Below are positions 44,957-57,199 of a stretch of 64,000 nt of DNA, piece by piece (within the stretch, counting starts at the first letter, position 1; each line of letters begins with the position of its first letter). A model generated the notes under the pieces. That model had not been told where the DNA came from. It searched no databases and saw nothing but the letters and a program-made list of their open reading frames with translations. A program made the translations under genes and the position numbers. This DNA comes from Pollenia angustigena (Eukaryota > Arthropoda > Insecta > Diptera > Polleniidae): assembly GCA_930367215.1 (NCBI GenBank), contig OV884057.1, positions 110,633,284 to 110,697,283 on the forward strand, in the 5' to 3' direction.

Positions 44957-45634
44957 TTAATCACAGTCCATTGATTTACCTTTGGTTTCAACTAAAAATA
45001 TGAGCAGGTAAAGGAAACTAAACGCACAAACTGCAGAGCACGACCACATCGTTACGGAAATTCCAAAGGTGTCCATAAAAAGTGGAAAGATTTTCAGCAT
45101 TGCAAATACCAAAAAACTTAAAGTTGTCATTGATACCGACGCTGCAACAGCCCGTATCTGAAATATAAAGTTTAACATCACTTAATCATTTAAACTTATT
45201 AAATTTTTAATTAATAAGAACCTTAGCAGGAAAGATTTCGACGAGTACGACAAATGTTAAAGCAATCATGCCCATGTTTCCCACAAAAACTACAAATCCC
45301 ATCAGAATAATTGGTACAAACGAATAATCGCTTAGATCGATCAACCGTGAACAATAAGTGTATGCACCAAATATCGCTAGCCCCGCCGACATGCCCCCCG
45401 TAGACCAGAGCATTAGGATCTTACGACCATATGTATCCACGAGAAGAGTAGCAGCGTATGTCCCGGCAATTTGTAAAGTTCCCATTATGATTGTACTACT
45501 ATTGGGATCCATTGAAGAACCAGATTCAGCAAAAATGTTGGACATATAATTCACAAAAGCGAAAATTCCACTAAATTGATTTACAAAAAGCAAAACGGCA
45601 GCAGTGATTATAGACTTGATAGCTGGTTTTGAAA
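44957..45634 (-). CDS. SLC2/MFS sugar transporter (Tret1-like), last two exons
   Basis: On the - strand, exon 45634-45222 (acceptor AACGCAG; begins SKPAIKSIITAA) and exon 45158-44957 (acceptor TTTCAG; begins IRAVAASVSMTTLS) join in phase 0 at EIFPAK-IRA and end in TAA. About 205 residues cover the C-terminal half: FVNQFSGIFAFVNYMSNIF (TM7), TIIMGTLQIAGTYAATLLVD, YGRKILM (GRK motif), further helices, and VETKGKSM, the typical ETKGK end. The protein would carry trehalose or hexoses across the plasma membrane. The N-terminal half including PESPRWL-type motifs was not found, so more exons must lie at higher coordinates or outside. The 63-bp intron has an unusual donor, GTTCTT. AATAAA-type signals occur about 90-115 bp past the stop. 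Confidence 0.85.
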
Positions 45635-45927
45635 CTGCGTTGGGTATAAAAAAAAAATAGTAATACATATGTATTAAGCAGGGAATTAACATAGAAATAG
45701 CCAATTTTGTCTTCAATAAACTTTTTAACAGCAGGTAGTTAACCCCCAAAACTTTGTGCAGAGATCAACAACAGCGATTTTTGGGGGTTATTTCATTTTG
45801 TTTGGGTGTTATTTAATTATTAAGGGATTATTTCATATGAAAACATCGATGTATCGTTCATGGATGTTTCGATGGATGATATATCGACGATACATCGGCG
45901 TCAAAACTAAAAATCATCGACATCGTC
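45635..45927. other. Sequence 5' of the sugar-transporter exon
   Basis: Intron by inference (acceptor at 45637-45635). Includes repeats of ATCGATG/CATCGAT near 45845-45920. No exon seen. Confidence 0.4.
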
Positions 45928-46222
45928 CAAGGCGAATTTTCACAAGGTGAACTTATCTTGCTTCGTAAGCAACAGCTGATTACTAACCTTGTGTCAAAAT
46001 GGTATACCGTCCTGTTGGTTCTGGGGAATCTTAACTAAATTCTTTAATTTTCGATTAAAATTGTGAAATTTAAAACTTTTTTAAGTTATTAATTTTCAAA
46101 CAAACACAATTTAATATAAAAACAAAATTAAATATTTCTTTTTTTTTTGACACAACGTTAAAATGTTTAACAGTGTTGTAAAACGTTTTCAAAATAAGAC
46201 CACCTTGTATGAATTCGCCTTG
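45928..46222. mobile_element. hAT-type MITE, 295 bp (CAAGGCGAATT family)
   Basis: Ends CAAGGCGAATTTTCACAAGG / CCTTGTATGAATTCGCCTTG with a perfect 8-bp TSD ACATCGTC (45920-45927, 46223-46230). Confidence 0.85.
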
Positions 46223-47490
46223 ACATCGTCCATTTAATATTTTCATTTACATAATAAAATCTTTTTTTTTATAATATTTGTACAATTTATCATTATTATT
46301 TTTTCAAATAAAGCCTTTATGTAAAAATTTAAAACAGCGATGAACAACTGTGCTTAAGTTGCGAATACATGTAAATCGTGTGTGTCAGATTGGACTTAAG
46401 AAACTTATTGTTAAGATCGGATTTTCCGTATGGAATCGAACGTTTTTCGTTTTGTGTTTTTAAATTCATTTGACAGGCTTTTTGTTAATTTTCGAAAGAA
46501 GCTTGAGCATATTATAGTTGGGTCTTAAGATTTTCAGTAGCAAAGCAGAATTTGAGCAGTCCGTAAATGCAAAGTAGTTTATAACATCGATGTTGAAAAT
46601 TTTTACAGTGTAATAAGAACACCTTTTGCAGATTGTGGTAAACAAAGAATTGTTTTTAAAAAAATCAAACGATTTCCTAAAACAGTCACATATTTTTCGA
46701 TAATTAAAAAAAAAAAACTATTTTTCAAAAGCGACAACACTTTAGCACTTGATAACTCGGCAAATAAACATCAGAAAAAAATATTTGGCACACACATTTG
46801 TTTGTGGTATCTCCTCTTCACATATGAATGTGTTGGCATAAAATAACAATACAATTTCGGTAGACGTATAGCATAGGGCCCAGATTCGAATAAAGTTTAC
46901 TTATTAGGTGGACAAAATTGATACTTTTTCTCCTTTTGATGATTTTGGTATGCAAATTGCACACGGTCAGGATTAATATATAGAATACTACTAAAGGAAT
47001 AACATTGGTACTTTTTAAGGGGTAAAAATGGGATAAAATTAGTACTTTTTCTATTTTCGATAAATATGAAATACATACAGATTATATCTTACATTAACAT
47101 ACTTTCTTGAGGGCTGAAATGAGGCAAAGCTAATATTATTGGTACTCCTTAACCTTTGGTACTTTTTCTCTTTCGAAAAATTTTGTATAGAGATAGCATA
47201 TGGACAAGATTAAAATAAAAGGTACTTTTTATGATGTAAATTTTCAAATTTTCTCAAGAGTATCGAGTTTTAAGAACTTTTATCTGTGGCATTTTGACAA
47301 AACACCTAAAAATTTTTTTAAAAAAACTCGGGAAAAAAATCATTTTTATTAAAAAATAAAATAAACCATATTAAAGAAAAATTTCTTCTATAATACAAAA
47401 TTTTAAAAACGAAAACAAAAATGTTTTTTGAATGAAAAATCGTATGATTAAATTTGCCTTAAGCGGTTTTGCCAAATGTCACAGATATGT
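46223..47490. other. Intergenic stretch with GTACTTTTT-type repeats
   Basis: Between 46920 and 47230 the string GGTACTTTTT(C/A) recurs about six times at irregular spacing, with intervening AAATTTTCGATAAA-like text. No coding or TIR recognised. Confidence 0.4.
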
Positions 47491-47790
47491 ATGTACATTA
47501 GCGTGGCCGTTAGTTGTATGGAGATCTTTTTTTTTATTTCTTATATCCTCTCCCCCCAAGTTCAGTTTTATGTAGAAAAAAAAAACAAAAAAATTTCGTA
47601 GCGATAAGTTGTGTTTAAGGGGGGGCGTCCGCCCCTCAAAGTTTGCCTTCAAGCCATTTATTCAAATGTAATTTGTTTGCATATGACTATCTCTTAAAAA
47701 CCACATTATACAAGAATATGATATATGACAATATTTTAGCTCTTCTTCTCGACAACATAAGCCTTGAAGAAAGTTTTTTACTTAAATTAA

Positions 47791-49425
47791 TATTTTAGAA
47801 AATTAAAAAATAATTAAGAAAATAACAACAAAATACCAATCATTTTATATACGTTTTGTATATATAAAATGGGGATTTAATGTCAAGTGACCCAATTTTG
47901 AAATCGATGTGTTCCGATTTAGATAAAATTTGCAACAAGGTTAGTCCTATTAGATTAGGGCTGCCAGATGTTTGAACCTATCAACCAGGACACATGGAAA
48001 AAGGGATACAAAATTATACCAACAGAAATTTTTTTTTTTATACAAAGGTATGTATGTAGTTACATTGTAGTATATCGCACCCTAAATACTAAAGTGTGAC
48101 AACTAGGGATGCCAATCGGGATTGATTTTAGAAAATCCCGAGATTCGGGATTTTTTTAAATAAACAACACTGTTTTTTATTTATTTATGAATTTTCAAAA
48201 GGTATTATTTATATAACATATATTTTAAAAAAAGAAAAATAAGAATTATAAAAATAAAAAATACAGCTGAAATATAATTTTTAATAATTTTTTTTTGTAT
48301 AGAGTATAAAACTTCAATAAAAACGAACATTTTTGTACACAAAAGAGTTTTGTTGTATTTGATATTGAAAACAAAAACAAAATTAAACAACGAATAATAA
48401 AGAAAAACGTAAAGACAGTACATGCATCTGTGTACTCGTTTCTTTTCCCCTCGTCCCTCTCGTCTATAAAGTAGCAATCTTGTCAATAAGACATGAGCCG
48501 TATGAACACAGACTAAGTTGCGAAAATCGATGGCTGAATTTCAAACAAATTTGGAAAATTTGGTGGCGTTTTTCAAGCATGAATCTATTCATAAAGATGT
48601 GCCTGAGCAAAAAGTGAAAGCAGTATGACAGTTCTTTTGACAGCTAACCTTTCGTAAGGTCTATGGGGCTAAAAAAACACCCATTATAAAGAACTTGCGA
48701 TGAGCACATTCATAGATATATGCAACCAAATGTGGAAGTTAAACGCATTATTTTGGGAGTTTTATTTTATGTTTTATTAATTGTTTAAAGTCTTTAATGT
48801 TAGTTTTGTGAATTTATTTAAAATTACAAAAGAATCTTAACAGTTTGACTAATATGGATCTTCTTTCAATTAGTTTGTTCTGTTTTTGCTTCTTTGTAAA
48901 TGTCTTATTATTTAATAAACTTTAATTGTATATCAGGTGTAATTTTATTTAAATCGGGTAATTTTGCTTCATCTCAAGTGTAATTTTGAGTTTTGCTGGT
49001 GGTAACACTGACTTGAATGCAAAAGTATAAGAATGTGTTCCTTTGAATTTACACATGTGTGTTATATTGCATGCGCAACAAAAATGCAAATAAAGCATTT
49101 TCAATAAAAAATTAATAAATGCAAAAATCAAATGTGAACGAAACGATGTAAAAATTACCAACGTGGAACTTTGTTTTGCAAGCAAAGATTGAATGTAAAT
49201 TTTAGCGTATGAATAAATCAAGAAAAATAGTGATTTTGCAGTTCTCTGCTATCTTGTAGGACTAACCTTTGTGTAAATTTCAGCCAAATCGAAAGACATC
49301 GATTTCAAAATTGGGTCACTTGACATTAAATCCCCCTTTTATTAATATAAAACGTATATAAAATGTTTGGTATTTTGTTGTTATTTTTTTTAAATTATTT
49401 TCTAAAATAAAAGAAGTAATAAATT
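47791..49425. repeat. ~165-bp inverted repeats with hAT fragments between
   Basis: 47791-47957 and 49260-49425 are inverted copies (blocks ATAACAACAAAATACCA, TTTAATGTCAAGTGACCC, AATTTTGAAATCGATG). Between them lie a part of the GTTCATACGGCTCAT MITE (48300-48512), the 3' half of the CAGTGTT hAT (about 48513-49012, relative of 60042-61966), and a hobo-like hAT end (49013-49248, relative of 26517-26760). The CAGTGTT end abuts the hobo-like sequence, indicating insertion or recombination. Confidence 0.6.
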
Positions 49426-49429
49426 AAGC

Positions 49430-49718
49430 TCGAGGTCCAGGTTTTTTTGTTTTTTTATAAAATCATATTTTTATTTTTCCAATATTTCGCTACAAAACTT
49501 TAAAGCTACAAAAATATATAAAAACAGATGAATACAAAACATCAATAACAATCAAACCAATAAGAAAATTACGCACAAAACAAAATGTATAAACAACAAA
49601 AAACACTCAATGCAACAAAAACAATGCTTACATATAATTTAAACCATTATTTTTTCAAAAACATTAACATTAAAAAAGTAGTTATCACTACTTCTTCTAA
49701 TAGCTCTGTTTCTTTACT
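49430..49718 (-). other. PLE 3' UTR lacking the hammerhead box
   Basis: Aligns with 8517-8640 but has a deletion of about 20 bp between TTTCGCTACAAAAC and TTTAAAGCTAC, which removes the CTGATGA box while the GAAA box remains. Confidence 0.55.
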
Positions 49719-51763
49719 CTACTTTGGGATCACTCGGGACCCCAATTTGCACGAAAAGCGTTCCCGTACTTTTAATTTGTGTAAATGAGAGCGGATTTGA
49801 GAGAAAAAAAATTCTTTTTCTTCTTGCACGAAACAGCCCAGAATTTTTCTTCGTGCAAATTGAATATTGCACTGATTATAAACTTTATATTGCACTGTAT
49901 GTATATTAATTATTGCACTGGGTTTTTTGTTCTTATTAACTAAATGACGATAAAATTCTGCACTGTTCTCTGTGAGATCAGCCTTAAAGTTAATTCTCTC
50001 CTTTGTTGGTGTATTTATAATGTGGAGTACTTCTAGCATGTAGCGGCGTTTGTAATTATTCTCGCTGTCAATAACTCGTGCTCCATCAAAATCTGGAGAG
50101 TGATTTTCAACTGCACAGTGGGCCGCTAATGCTGTTTTATGTGTAACATCATAAGTTCGAGATTTTTGGTCTGATTTCTGTCCGGATAATCGTGTTTTAA
50201 GTTGGTTTTTAGTTGTCCCAATGTAAACCATATTACATTTATTGGTATTGTTGCCATTACAGGGTATTTTATATACGACATTTGATTTTTCAAGGTTGTC
50301 AATTTTGTCATTTGTCTTACTAAATAAATTCCCTAGTGTATTGAAGGTTTTGTACGCCATTCTATATCTTTCTCCATTAAAAAGTTTTGATTTTTCAAAA
50401 CGTTCTGATATTTCTGGCACATAAATGATGGATTTGTAAACTTTTTCTTCTTCTTTGTCTTTCTTTCTTTGAGCCTTATCTTTTCCATATTCCCGAATCA
50501 GTTTTTCGGTGATATTTCTTGGAAAATCGTTAGAATGTAAAATGTGTCATATTTTGTTTATATTCGCATGGTGAAACTCCCTATCACTAATATTTAATAT
50601 TCTTTTAATCAGATTATTCGCGGTGTTGATGATTATTTTCTTGGGATGTTTAGAAAAATAGTTAATAATGCGTCCGGACGCGGTTGGTTTTTGATACCAG
50701 TCAATTTTTATGGTGTTATCCTCTCTTATTACAAGAGTATCCAAATATAGAAGTTTGGAATTAATTTCTTTTTCCATCGTAAATTGTATACTTCTATGGA
50801 AATTATTTAGATGTTTGATTATGTCTTCTATTTCATCCTCCAGTACAATACTGAAAAGGTCGTCTACATATTTAGTGAGTATTTTTGGTTTGTTAGTCAA
50901 TTTTTCCATACAATTATCTAATAGTTTTTCCATCACAATATCTGCGACTATCGGAGATGCTGGAGATCGCATTGGCAAGCCCTTTCGCTGCGTATAAATT
51001 TTGTTGTCATATTTAAAGTAGCGATTATCTTTGATACAGAACTTTAGAATACGGAAAAACAATATTTTACTCATATTTGTGTATTCAGATATCTCGTCCC
51101 ATCTGTCGTCAATAATGCTTAGAGCCAAATCAACTGAAATGCTAGGAAACAATGCTATTACATCGAATGAGACAAGTTTTTCATTTTCTTGTATTGTGAA
51201 TTTCTTTATTCTGTCTCTGAATTCCATAGAATCTTTAACATTATATTTTGAGCAACTAGTTATTCTCCTAAGTATATTCGTTATATACTTGCATAATTGA
51301 CTAGATGGTGAATTGATACATGAAACAATCGGTCTGAGAGGATATCCTTTCTTGTGGATTTTAGGAAGACCGTATATCCTTGGCGCTATGGCAATCTCTG
51401 TTTTTAATTGTTTTCTTTCAATAGGCGTTATTATTTGGTTCCTATAAAGTTCTTCTACGAGATCATTGTTTGTTCTTTGAAAACCACTTGTGGGGTCCCT
51501 GTTTACTCTTTGGTAAGTCATAATATCACCAATAATCCGTCTCATTCTTTTGTCATAATCCTCTTTTTCTAAAGCTACTGTTGTGTTCCTTTTATCCGCG
51601 TTCAAAATTAAAATGTTGCTGTTTCGTTTTAAAAACCTTTTGGCTTGGTTAATAATGTTCAGTATAAATTTGTCTGTATTGTTCATACTAATTTTATTAA
51701 AGTGATTATCTACTATTGACATGAATCTCGATCTGGCAATATCCTTATCTTCTCTTTCATTAA

Positions 51764-52491
51764 TGGCGATTTCTTTTCTGAGAAAAATGTTGCATTAATG
51801 TTACATGTTCTACATTTTTGTGTTCGTTTGTACAAAAAATACAACTATGGGAAAAATTTTCAAGTTCTTTTGTGAATATGTTGATGAAAAACATTCAAAA
51901 CATGTTGCATATTTTACCGTAACTTTTACTTAAGGTGTTCATACTGCCCTGTTCTACAACTTTGGTACATACTACTTTGTTTGTACAACAAATGTTTTAT
52001 TTTGTTTGTCATAATTCATACCGCCCATAATTTTCTAAAAAAATTATTTTAAAACAAAATATAAAAATATTTATGGCCTGTTCGTCGATAACGAATGAAG
52101 ACTTCGTTCGCATAGTTTACATGCAAAACAAAAACAATATTTTATAATTTGTTTTTGTTTTAAATGTAATTTAAGCGAACGAAGTCTTCATTCGTTATCG
52201 ACGAACAGGCCCTTAAAACATTATTTATATTATAATCGTTTTAATTTTTATAAGCCATTGGTGATGTTAATATTTGTTTTCAACCAGTAATAGCGTTCAT
52301 AAACCGCTTAAATAGCATTAAAAATCGCTCATTAAGTACATTAATGATGAAAGTGTAATAGTTTTTACAAAAGAACTAATTGTGTTCTATTGAAATTGCA
52401 CAACATGTAACACTTCGAGTGATTATAGGTAACATTAGAAAATGTTACATGTATATACTGTAACATATTTTTCTCAGAAAAGAAATCGCCA
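51764..52491. mobile_element. Harbinger-type element in the PLE coding region, 728 bp
   Basis: TIR TGGCGATTTCTTTTCTGAGA / TCTCAGAAAAGAAATCGCCA with TSD TAA (51761-51763, 52492-52494). It separates ...RFYTNTY-type coding from NEREDKDIARSRF. A 109-bp relative is at 4779-4887. Confidence 0.8.
52074..52212. mobile_element. Foldback MITE nested in the preceding element, 139 bp
   Basis: Near-perfect palindrome with arms GGCCTGTTCGTCGATAACGA, continuing ATGAAGACTTCGTTCGC. TTA flanks each end (52071-52073, 52213-52215). Confidence 0.8.
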
Positions 52492-53448
52492 TAAGTGTTT
52501 GTATAAAATCTTCTCCATCCGCGATATATTTCAGCATAGGAAAAACATCCCTTTCCATTGCCCGAGGGAAAATAACCATTGTATGTCGTCTGGTATATTC
52601 GTTCTTGTTTCATTAACAAACCATTTTTTGTTAAATTTAACCTCCAATTCTTGCCTCTGTAGTTCTTTTAGCTTCTCAAACTTTTCTTTGTGTGATTCTC
52701 TTAAGTGTTTGTTCATAGTTCTTGTTAAAACGTCCTCACTGTTTCATAAATCGTTGACTTGTTCTTCTGTTATTTGTTCATCTATTGTAATTTTAATACT
52801 GTGTCTTTCTTCCTCATTAAGTTTACAAAGTTTATGCTTAAGTTTAATTAGTAGATTAAGAATCTTACTGTGAAAATTCTGAAATTATTTTGTAAGCTTT
52901 CCATGTAATTCAAATTTCACGAGTGAATTTGTCTCAAAAATGTTATGTATATTTTTGGTAGAATTTTTAATAAATGTTGGCATAATATCTCTGTTTCTGC
53001 AAAACGTATAAGAAAAGTTATTGAAGATTTTAATTTCAATAATCTATTTCTTATTGTCTTGTATCTGTTTATATGCGATCTGATGTTGGGGTTTCTTTTT
53101 CTATTTCTGTAAACCATTTTAAATATTAATCTTAGCAAAAAACTTTCTTTAAGGCTAATCTTGTCGAGAAGAAGAGCTAAAATATTGTCATATATCATAT
53201 TCTTGTAAAATGTTGTTCTTAAGAGATAGTCATATGAAAACAAATTACATTTGAATAAATGGCTTGAAGGCAAACTTTGAGGGGCGGACGCCCCCCCTAA
53301 AACACAACTTATTTTTGTATTTTTTTTTACACAAAACTGAACCGATTTGGGGGGAAGAATATAAGAAATAAAAAAATAAAAAATAAAAAAACGGACACTC
53401 TAATGTACATACATGTGTATGTGTTGGTAAAAAATAATAATTGCTGTA

Positions 53449-54083
53449 CCCTGTAGTAAATAAAATAGTCAGTTGCAAAAAAAACACTAACTATAAATTA
53501 ACTATTTTTCAAATGACTACAAATTGGTTTAAATCTCATGCAGATATCAACCAAACATATTGCATAGGGGCACACGTAAAACACAAATAAAAGCAAAATA
53601 AGTAAAACAAGCATGCCATGAAGTCAAATGAAAAAAAATTATTACAAACATATTTAAATAATTAAAAATAATTGAAAATTTAATCAATACAAATCTGTTT
53701 ATGTACAAGCAATTATGTAGCTTTTTTATTTCAGCATGTATTATACATCATCATTTAAAGTAATTTGATGCAAAATTTGCTTAAATAATTATTTCTATAT
53801 AAATGTATAAAAATATACATTTATATGCACAGTATGTTTTTTAAATTTAAATAATTTATTATAAACCGACTATACTATTAATTGACTACAAATTGATTGA
53901 AAAATAAGTAGTTAGTAGTCAATTTAAAAGTCATGCAGAGATAACTAATTGACTACTGCCTATGACATGCCTATGTTAAAATAATGAGTCGTCGACAAGG
54001 AAAAAAGTCACTTAATCAACTAAATGTGGTTATAAAAAAACCAGTTTGAAGTTACTTTAAAATGTGCTTGACTTCCTACAGTG
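53449..54083 (+). mobile_element. MITE, CCCTGTAGTAAATA type, 635 bp (copy 1)
   Basis: Starts CCCTGTAGTAAATAAAATAG and ends CTTGACTTCCTACAGTG. An inverted full copy is at 56011-56642. Ends are only weakly inverted (CTGTAG/CTACAG). Confidence 0.6.
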
Positions 54084-54511
54084 CATAGAGCTTAGTATTT
54101 TAGAGAAGTCCGTAATTTTTCAAAAGCAATTTCTTTATTATTATTATTTAGACACCAACAGCTCAAATGTTTTATAAAAAAATTATTGAAAAAAGCGGTA
54201 TCGATGCAACCTGGGATATTATAAGTTGGAAGGTATGATTCCTTAAGGCATCTTATAAAAAGGCCTACGATGGGCGTAGTTCTACTAATGCTGCGATAAT
54301 ATTTTCTTTTGCACTGCTTCGTGGCATTTTAAAACAATTTCACAAAATAATCAAACACCTTTTTGTAAATTTTCACAACAAATAATTCCGTAAAACAGCT
54401 GTTACCTAATTTGCATATAGCATTGCAAAGATGCTCACTGTCAATGATAAAATTATTTCAGTACCAAACCGTTGCAAACTTTAACGCACCAAACATTGAT
54501 TACCGCTATTA
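54084..54511. other. Intergenic stretch
   Basis: No gene recognised; short ORFs only. Confidence 0.35.
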
Positions 54512-54960
54512 AGGCCAGTTTACACGGTAATACAATGTATTACGACTTTGTAGAATCAAAATAATATGAAATTCTCTCCGTGTTTAAAAGAAAAAATAAA
54601 AGTCTGTTGTGAGTATACTTTATGTTTACACGGATGGTATAAGTAAAATCAAAAATAATAACAAAAGAAGCAGATGGTTGCAGTTTTAAAATTTTTACAA
54701 AAACAACATGAAAATTTCCTGAGTTGTTTTTATTTGTTTTTGTAATTGTATAAAAATGCTATCACCTTTAATATACTCCGTTAAAATGCACCTCTGGTGT
54801 GATGAAGATACATAAGTTTCTAAAATGGTTTAGAAAAAAACCATTTGTCAGATTTTGTATTCGTATTCTCTCTTACTCAATGCATTTTGCTTTTACATGA
54901 TATGATTTCTCTCATTCTACATTATGTCGTAAAACAATGTATTACCGTGCAAACTGGTCT
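54512..54960. mobile_element. Harbinger-type MITE, 449 bp
   Basis: AGGCCAGTTTACACGGTAAT / ATTACCGTGCAAACTGGTCT, inner arms ACAATGTATTACGAC; TTA duplicated (54509-54511, 54961-54963). Confidence 0.8.
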
Positions 54961-54963
54961 TTA

Positions 54964-55247
54964 GCCACAAAAAAGTGACTTATGAAAAATGCCTAAATCA
55001 TTTGTGAGGGCAGCTTTCGAAGAAAGAGAAAAAAAACGTTTTTTGTTAGTGAAGTGACAATGCGTAAAAACAGGCCGCTACTATCTACACAAATTGCATA
55101 ATCAAAACAAAAAGGGCAGCTTTCGAAAAAAAAAAGACAGAAAAAACACAATATTTTCTGTCTCGTGACGCCTCTGTATACTCTGTGCCTTTAGCGGTAT
55201 TCTGAAGGATGCGACAATAAAATTATAAAATATTTTTGACTGCTTTT
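54964..55247. other. Intergenic stretch
   Basis: Two copies of a GGGCAGCTTTCGA(A)GAAA(G)A string near 55010 and 55110; otherwise nothing recognised. Confidence 0.35.
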
Positions 55248-55360
55248 CAGAGACCTGCGCCGTGGGATTTCATCCTCGGCGGCGGCTGACACAAAAAATG
55301 CTCGGCTGCGGCTCGCTCCGGCTGTTAGCCGATGTGGCTGTCAGCCGATGGGATATGTAC

Positions 55361-55527
55361 CCTGCAAGAAATGAATGAGCGAGTAGTCACATTTTTCATT
55401 TTAGTGTTAAGAAAATGATAGAAAGAAGTGACCGAAATAAAGTTTTCGGCTACATTTGGTCATTTCTTTCTATCATTTTCTTAACACCAAAAATGTGACT
55501 ACTCGGTCATTCATTTCTTGTAGGGTA
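55361..55527. mobile_element. MITE with palindromic arms, 167 bp
   Basis: CCCTGCAAGAAATGAATGAG / CATTCATTTCTTGTAGGG, with AGTAGTCACATTTTT arms. It could be read with TA flanks (Tc1/mariner-like); not certain. Confidence 0.6.
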
Positions 55528-55584
55528 TATTAAAATTGTATGTATGTACATTTGTGTAAACATATTTGTATGTGTTTATACCCT

Positions 55585-56010
55585 CCCTGCAAATAAAATT
55601 GGACCACCTGACCCATTTTGATAAAATGGACTACTCCATGGACTAGTCCGATGTAATGCAAGCATGGACCATGCCATTGTTAAAAAGTGTTTGTAGTGAG
55701 ACGACATGTCTTCGTTTTTTAACGACATGCTTTCGTGTTTAAACGACTTCAAAACTAATCCACTTGAGTATACCATGGAGTAGTTTTAAAACTACTCCTT
55801 ACTGGTCCAAAGGTGGGTTATATACCATGGAGTAGTTTTAAAACTACTCCTTAGTGGTCCAAAGGTGGGTTATATGGTCCTCTCCTAGGACATCGTAATG
55901 TTAAATAGACCAGGTTTTTTCCATACGTTTGGGTTACTTGTGGACTAGTCCTGGTCCCTTGTGGACTACTCTTTACACGCGTGTTTGGACTGGTCCTATT
56001 ATTTGCAGGG
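55585..56010. mobile_element. MITE, CCCTGCAAATAA family, 426 bp (copy 1)
   Basis: Ends CCCTGCAAATAAAATTGGAC / GGTCCTATTATTTGCAGGG. The inside is rich in GGACTAGTCC-like and ACTACTCC motifs. An inverted copy is at 58304-58677. Confidence 0.7.
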
Positions 56011-56642
56011 CTGTAGGAAGTCAAACACATTTATAATTAACTTCAAACTGGTTTTTTATAACCACATCTAGTTGATTAAGTGACTTTTTTCCTTGTCGAC
56101 GACTCATTATTTTAACATGGGCATGTCATAGGCAGTAGTCAATTGGCCATCTTTGCATGACTTTTTAACTGACTACTAACTAATTATTTTTCAACCTATT
56201 TGTAATTAATTAAAAGTATTGTCAGTTTATAATAAATTATTTAAATTTTAAATAATTTTTGTCAAAAAAATATATGTACATATGAACCTGCATACATATG
56301 TCTTTATATATTTTGTTATAGAAATAATTATTTATGAAAATTTTGCATTAAACTGCCCTAAATGATGATGTATAATAGTCCTGAAAAAAATACGCCACAT
56401 AATTGCTAGTACATAAACAGATTTGTATTGATTCATTTTTTAATTATTTTAAAATGTTTGTATATATTTTTTTCATTTGACTTCATGGCATGCTTGTTTT
56501 ACTTATTTTGATTTTATTTGTGTTTTACTTGTGCCTTTTTGGTTGATATCTGCATGAGATTTAAACCAATTTGTAGTCGTTTAAAAAAAAGTTAATTTAT
56601 AGTTAGTGTTTTTTGCAACTGACTTTTTTATTTACTACAGGG
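56011..56642 (-). mobile_element. MITE, CCCTGTAG type (copy 2, inverted)
   Basis: Reverse complement of 53449-54083, abutting the MITE that ends at 56010 without spacer. Confidence 0.6.
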
Positions 56643-57199
56643 TATTATAACAAACAATTTAAGCCATTTTTCATACTATCATTCACTACTCATGCCATAA
56701 AAGTATGTTTTTGTTTAAACAAGAATCACATGTTTTTAATGACAGAGGAAATCAAACAATAATTTAATAATAAGCTATTCCAGAGGTACAAAATTTAACA
56801 TTTTTACATATAAAACAATTATAATAAAACACACAATCTTTTTTTAGAACTTCTATTTATCTTTGTTCGGGTTGAAAACGGTCTCTTAAAAATGGACAAA
56901 ATGTGGTACAGTGGCACACCAAAATTTCGACCACGTTGAAGGGTAGTCTTGGTGTGTTGACCGCGTATACGAATACCTCAGTAGTGACGCAAACAAACAT
57001 ATTTGCGTTTTACTAAAGAATATAAATCTTATAGAATGCGCATCATGTAGAAGCAAAATTTCTTATGGCGGGGTTTATCATTACGGCCCGCTCTCATATA
57101 ATTTCGCTCACAAATTTTGCAAAGGCAATTTGTTGTTGGTTTGTGTTTTCACTTAGATAACTGAAGAGAGCATCCAAAATGTGCAGCATTAACACATAC
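56643..57199. other. Interior of the 4.4-kb hAT, unassigned
   Basis: No coding motif recognised. Confidence 0.35.

Larger units (their letters stand above)
49719..53277 (-). pseudogene. Penelope-like RT with GIY-YIG endonuclease, broken
   Basis: The N-terminus (53273-52520) has RLLKLKSSITFLIRFAE and KKWFVNETRTNIPDDIQWLF, the block that precedes RT in PLEs. A MITE (51764-52491) splits the frame. 51722-50547 is the RT: RPIVSCINSPSSQLCKY, VSFDVIALFPSIS, KGLPMRSPASPIVAD and the catalytic YVDDLF. The usual GLPMGSPxS has R for G. After a stop and frameshift at 50420-50547, 50420-49719 encodes the GIY-YIG nuclease (VVYKIPCNG, MVYIGTTKNQLKTRLSG, AAHCAVENHSPDF). Such enzymes retrotranspose by nicking a target and priming on it. 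Lesions at the N-terminus, the MITE and the RT/EN junction make it inactive. Confidence 0.9.
47499..53402 (-). mobile_element. Penelope-like element (PLE) with inverted 5' ends, flanked by ATGTACAT
   Basis: ATGTACAT occurs at 47491-47498 and 53403-53410. Inside, both ends read TAG(C/A)GTG(G/T)CCGTT and continue as inverted copies for about 300 bp, including GGGGGGCGTCCGCCCCTC and the start of the PLE coding region (PSSHLFKCNLF...). The full-length body runs on - from 53402 to about 49430; the + strand 5' fragment covers 47499-47790. Penelope copies are known to have terminal repeats in direct or inverse orientation. Nested inserts: 47791-49425 and 51764-52491. Confidence 0.7.

Noticed and set aside
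55576..55776. 66-codon ORF repeated at 58486-58737
   Set aside because: Both lie inside inverted copies of one MITE and read through its ends; no protein evidence.
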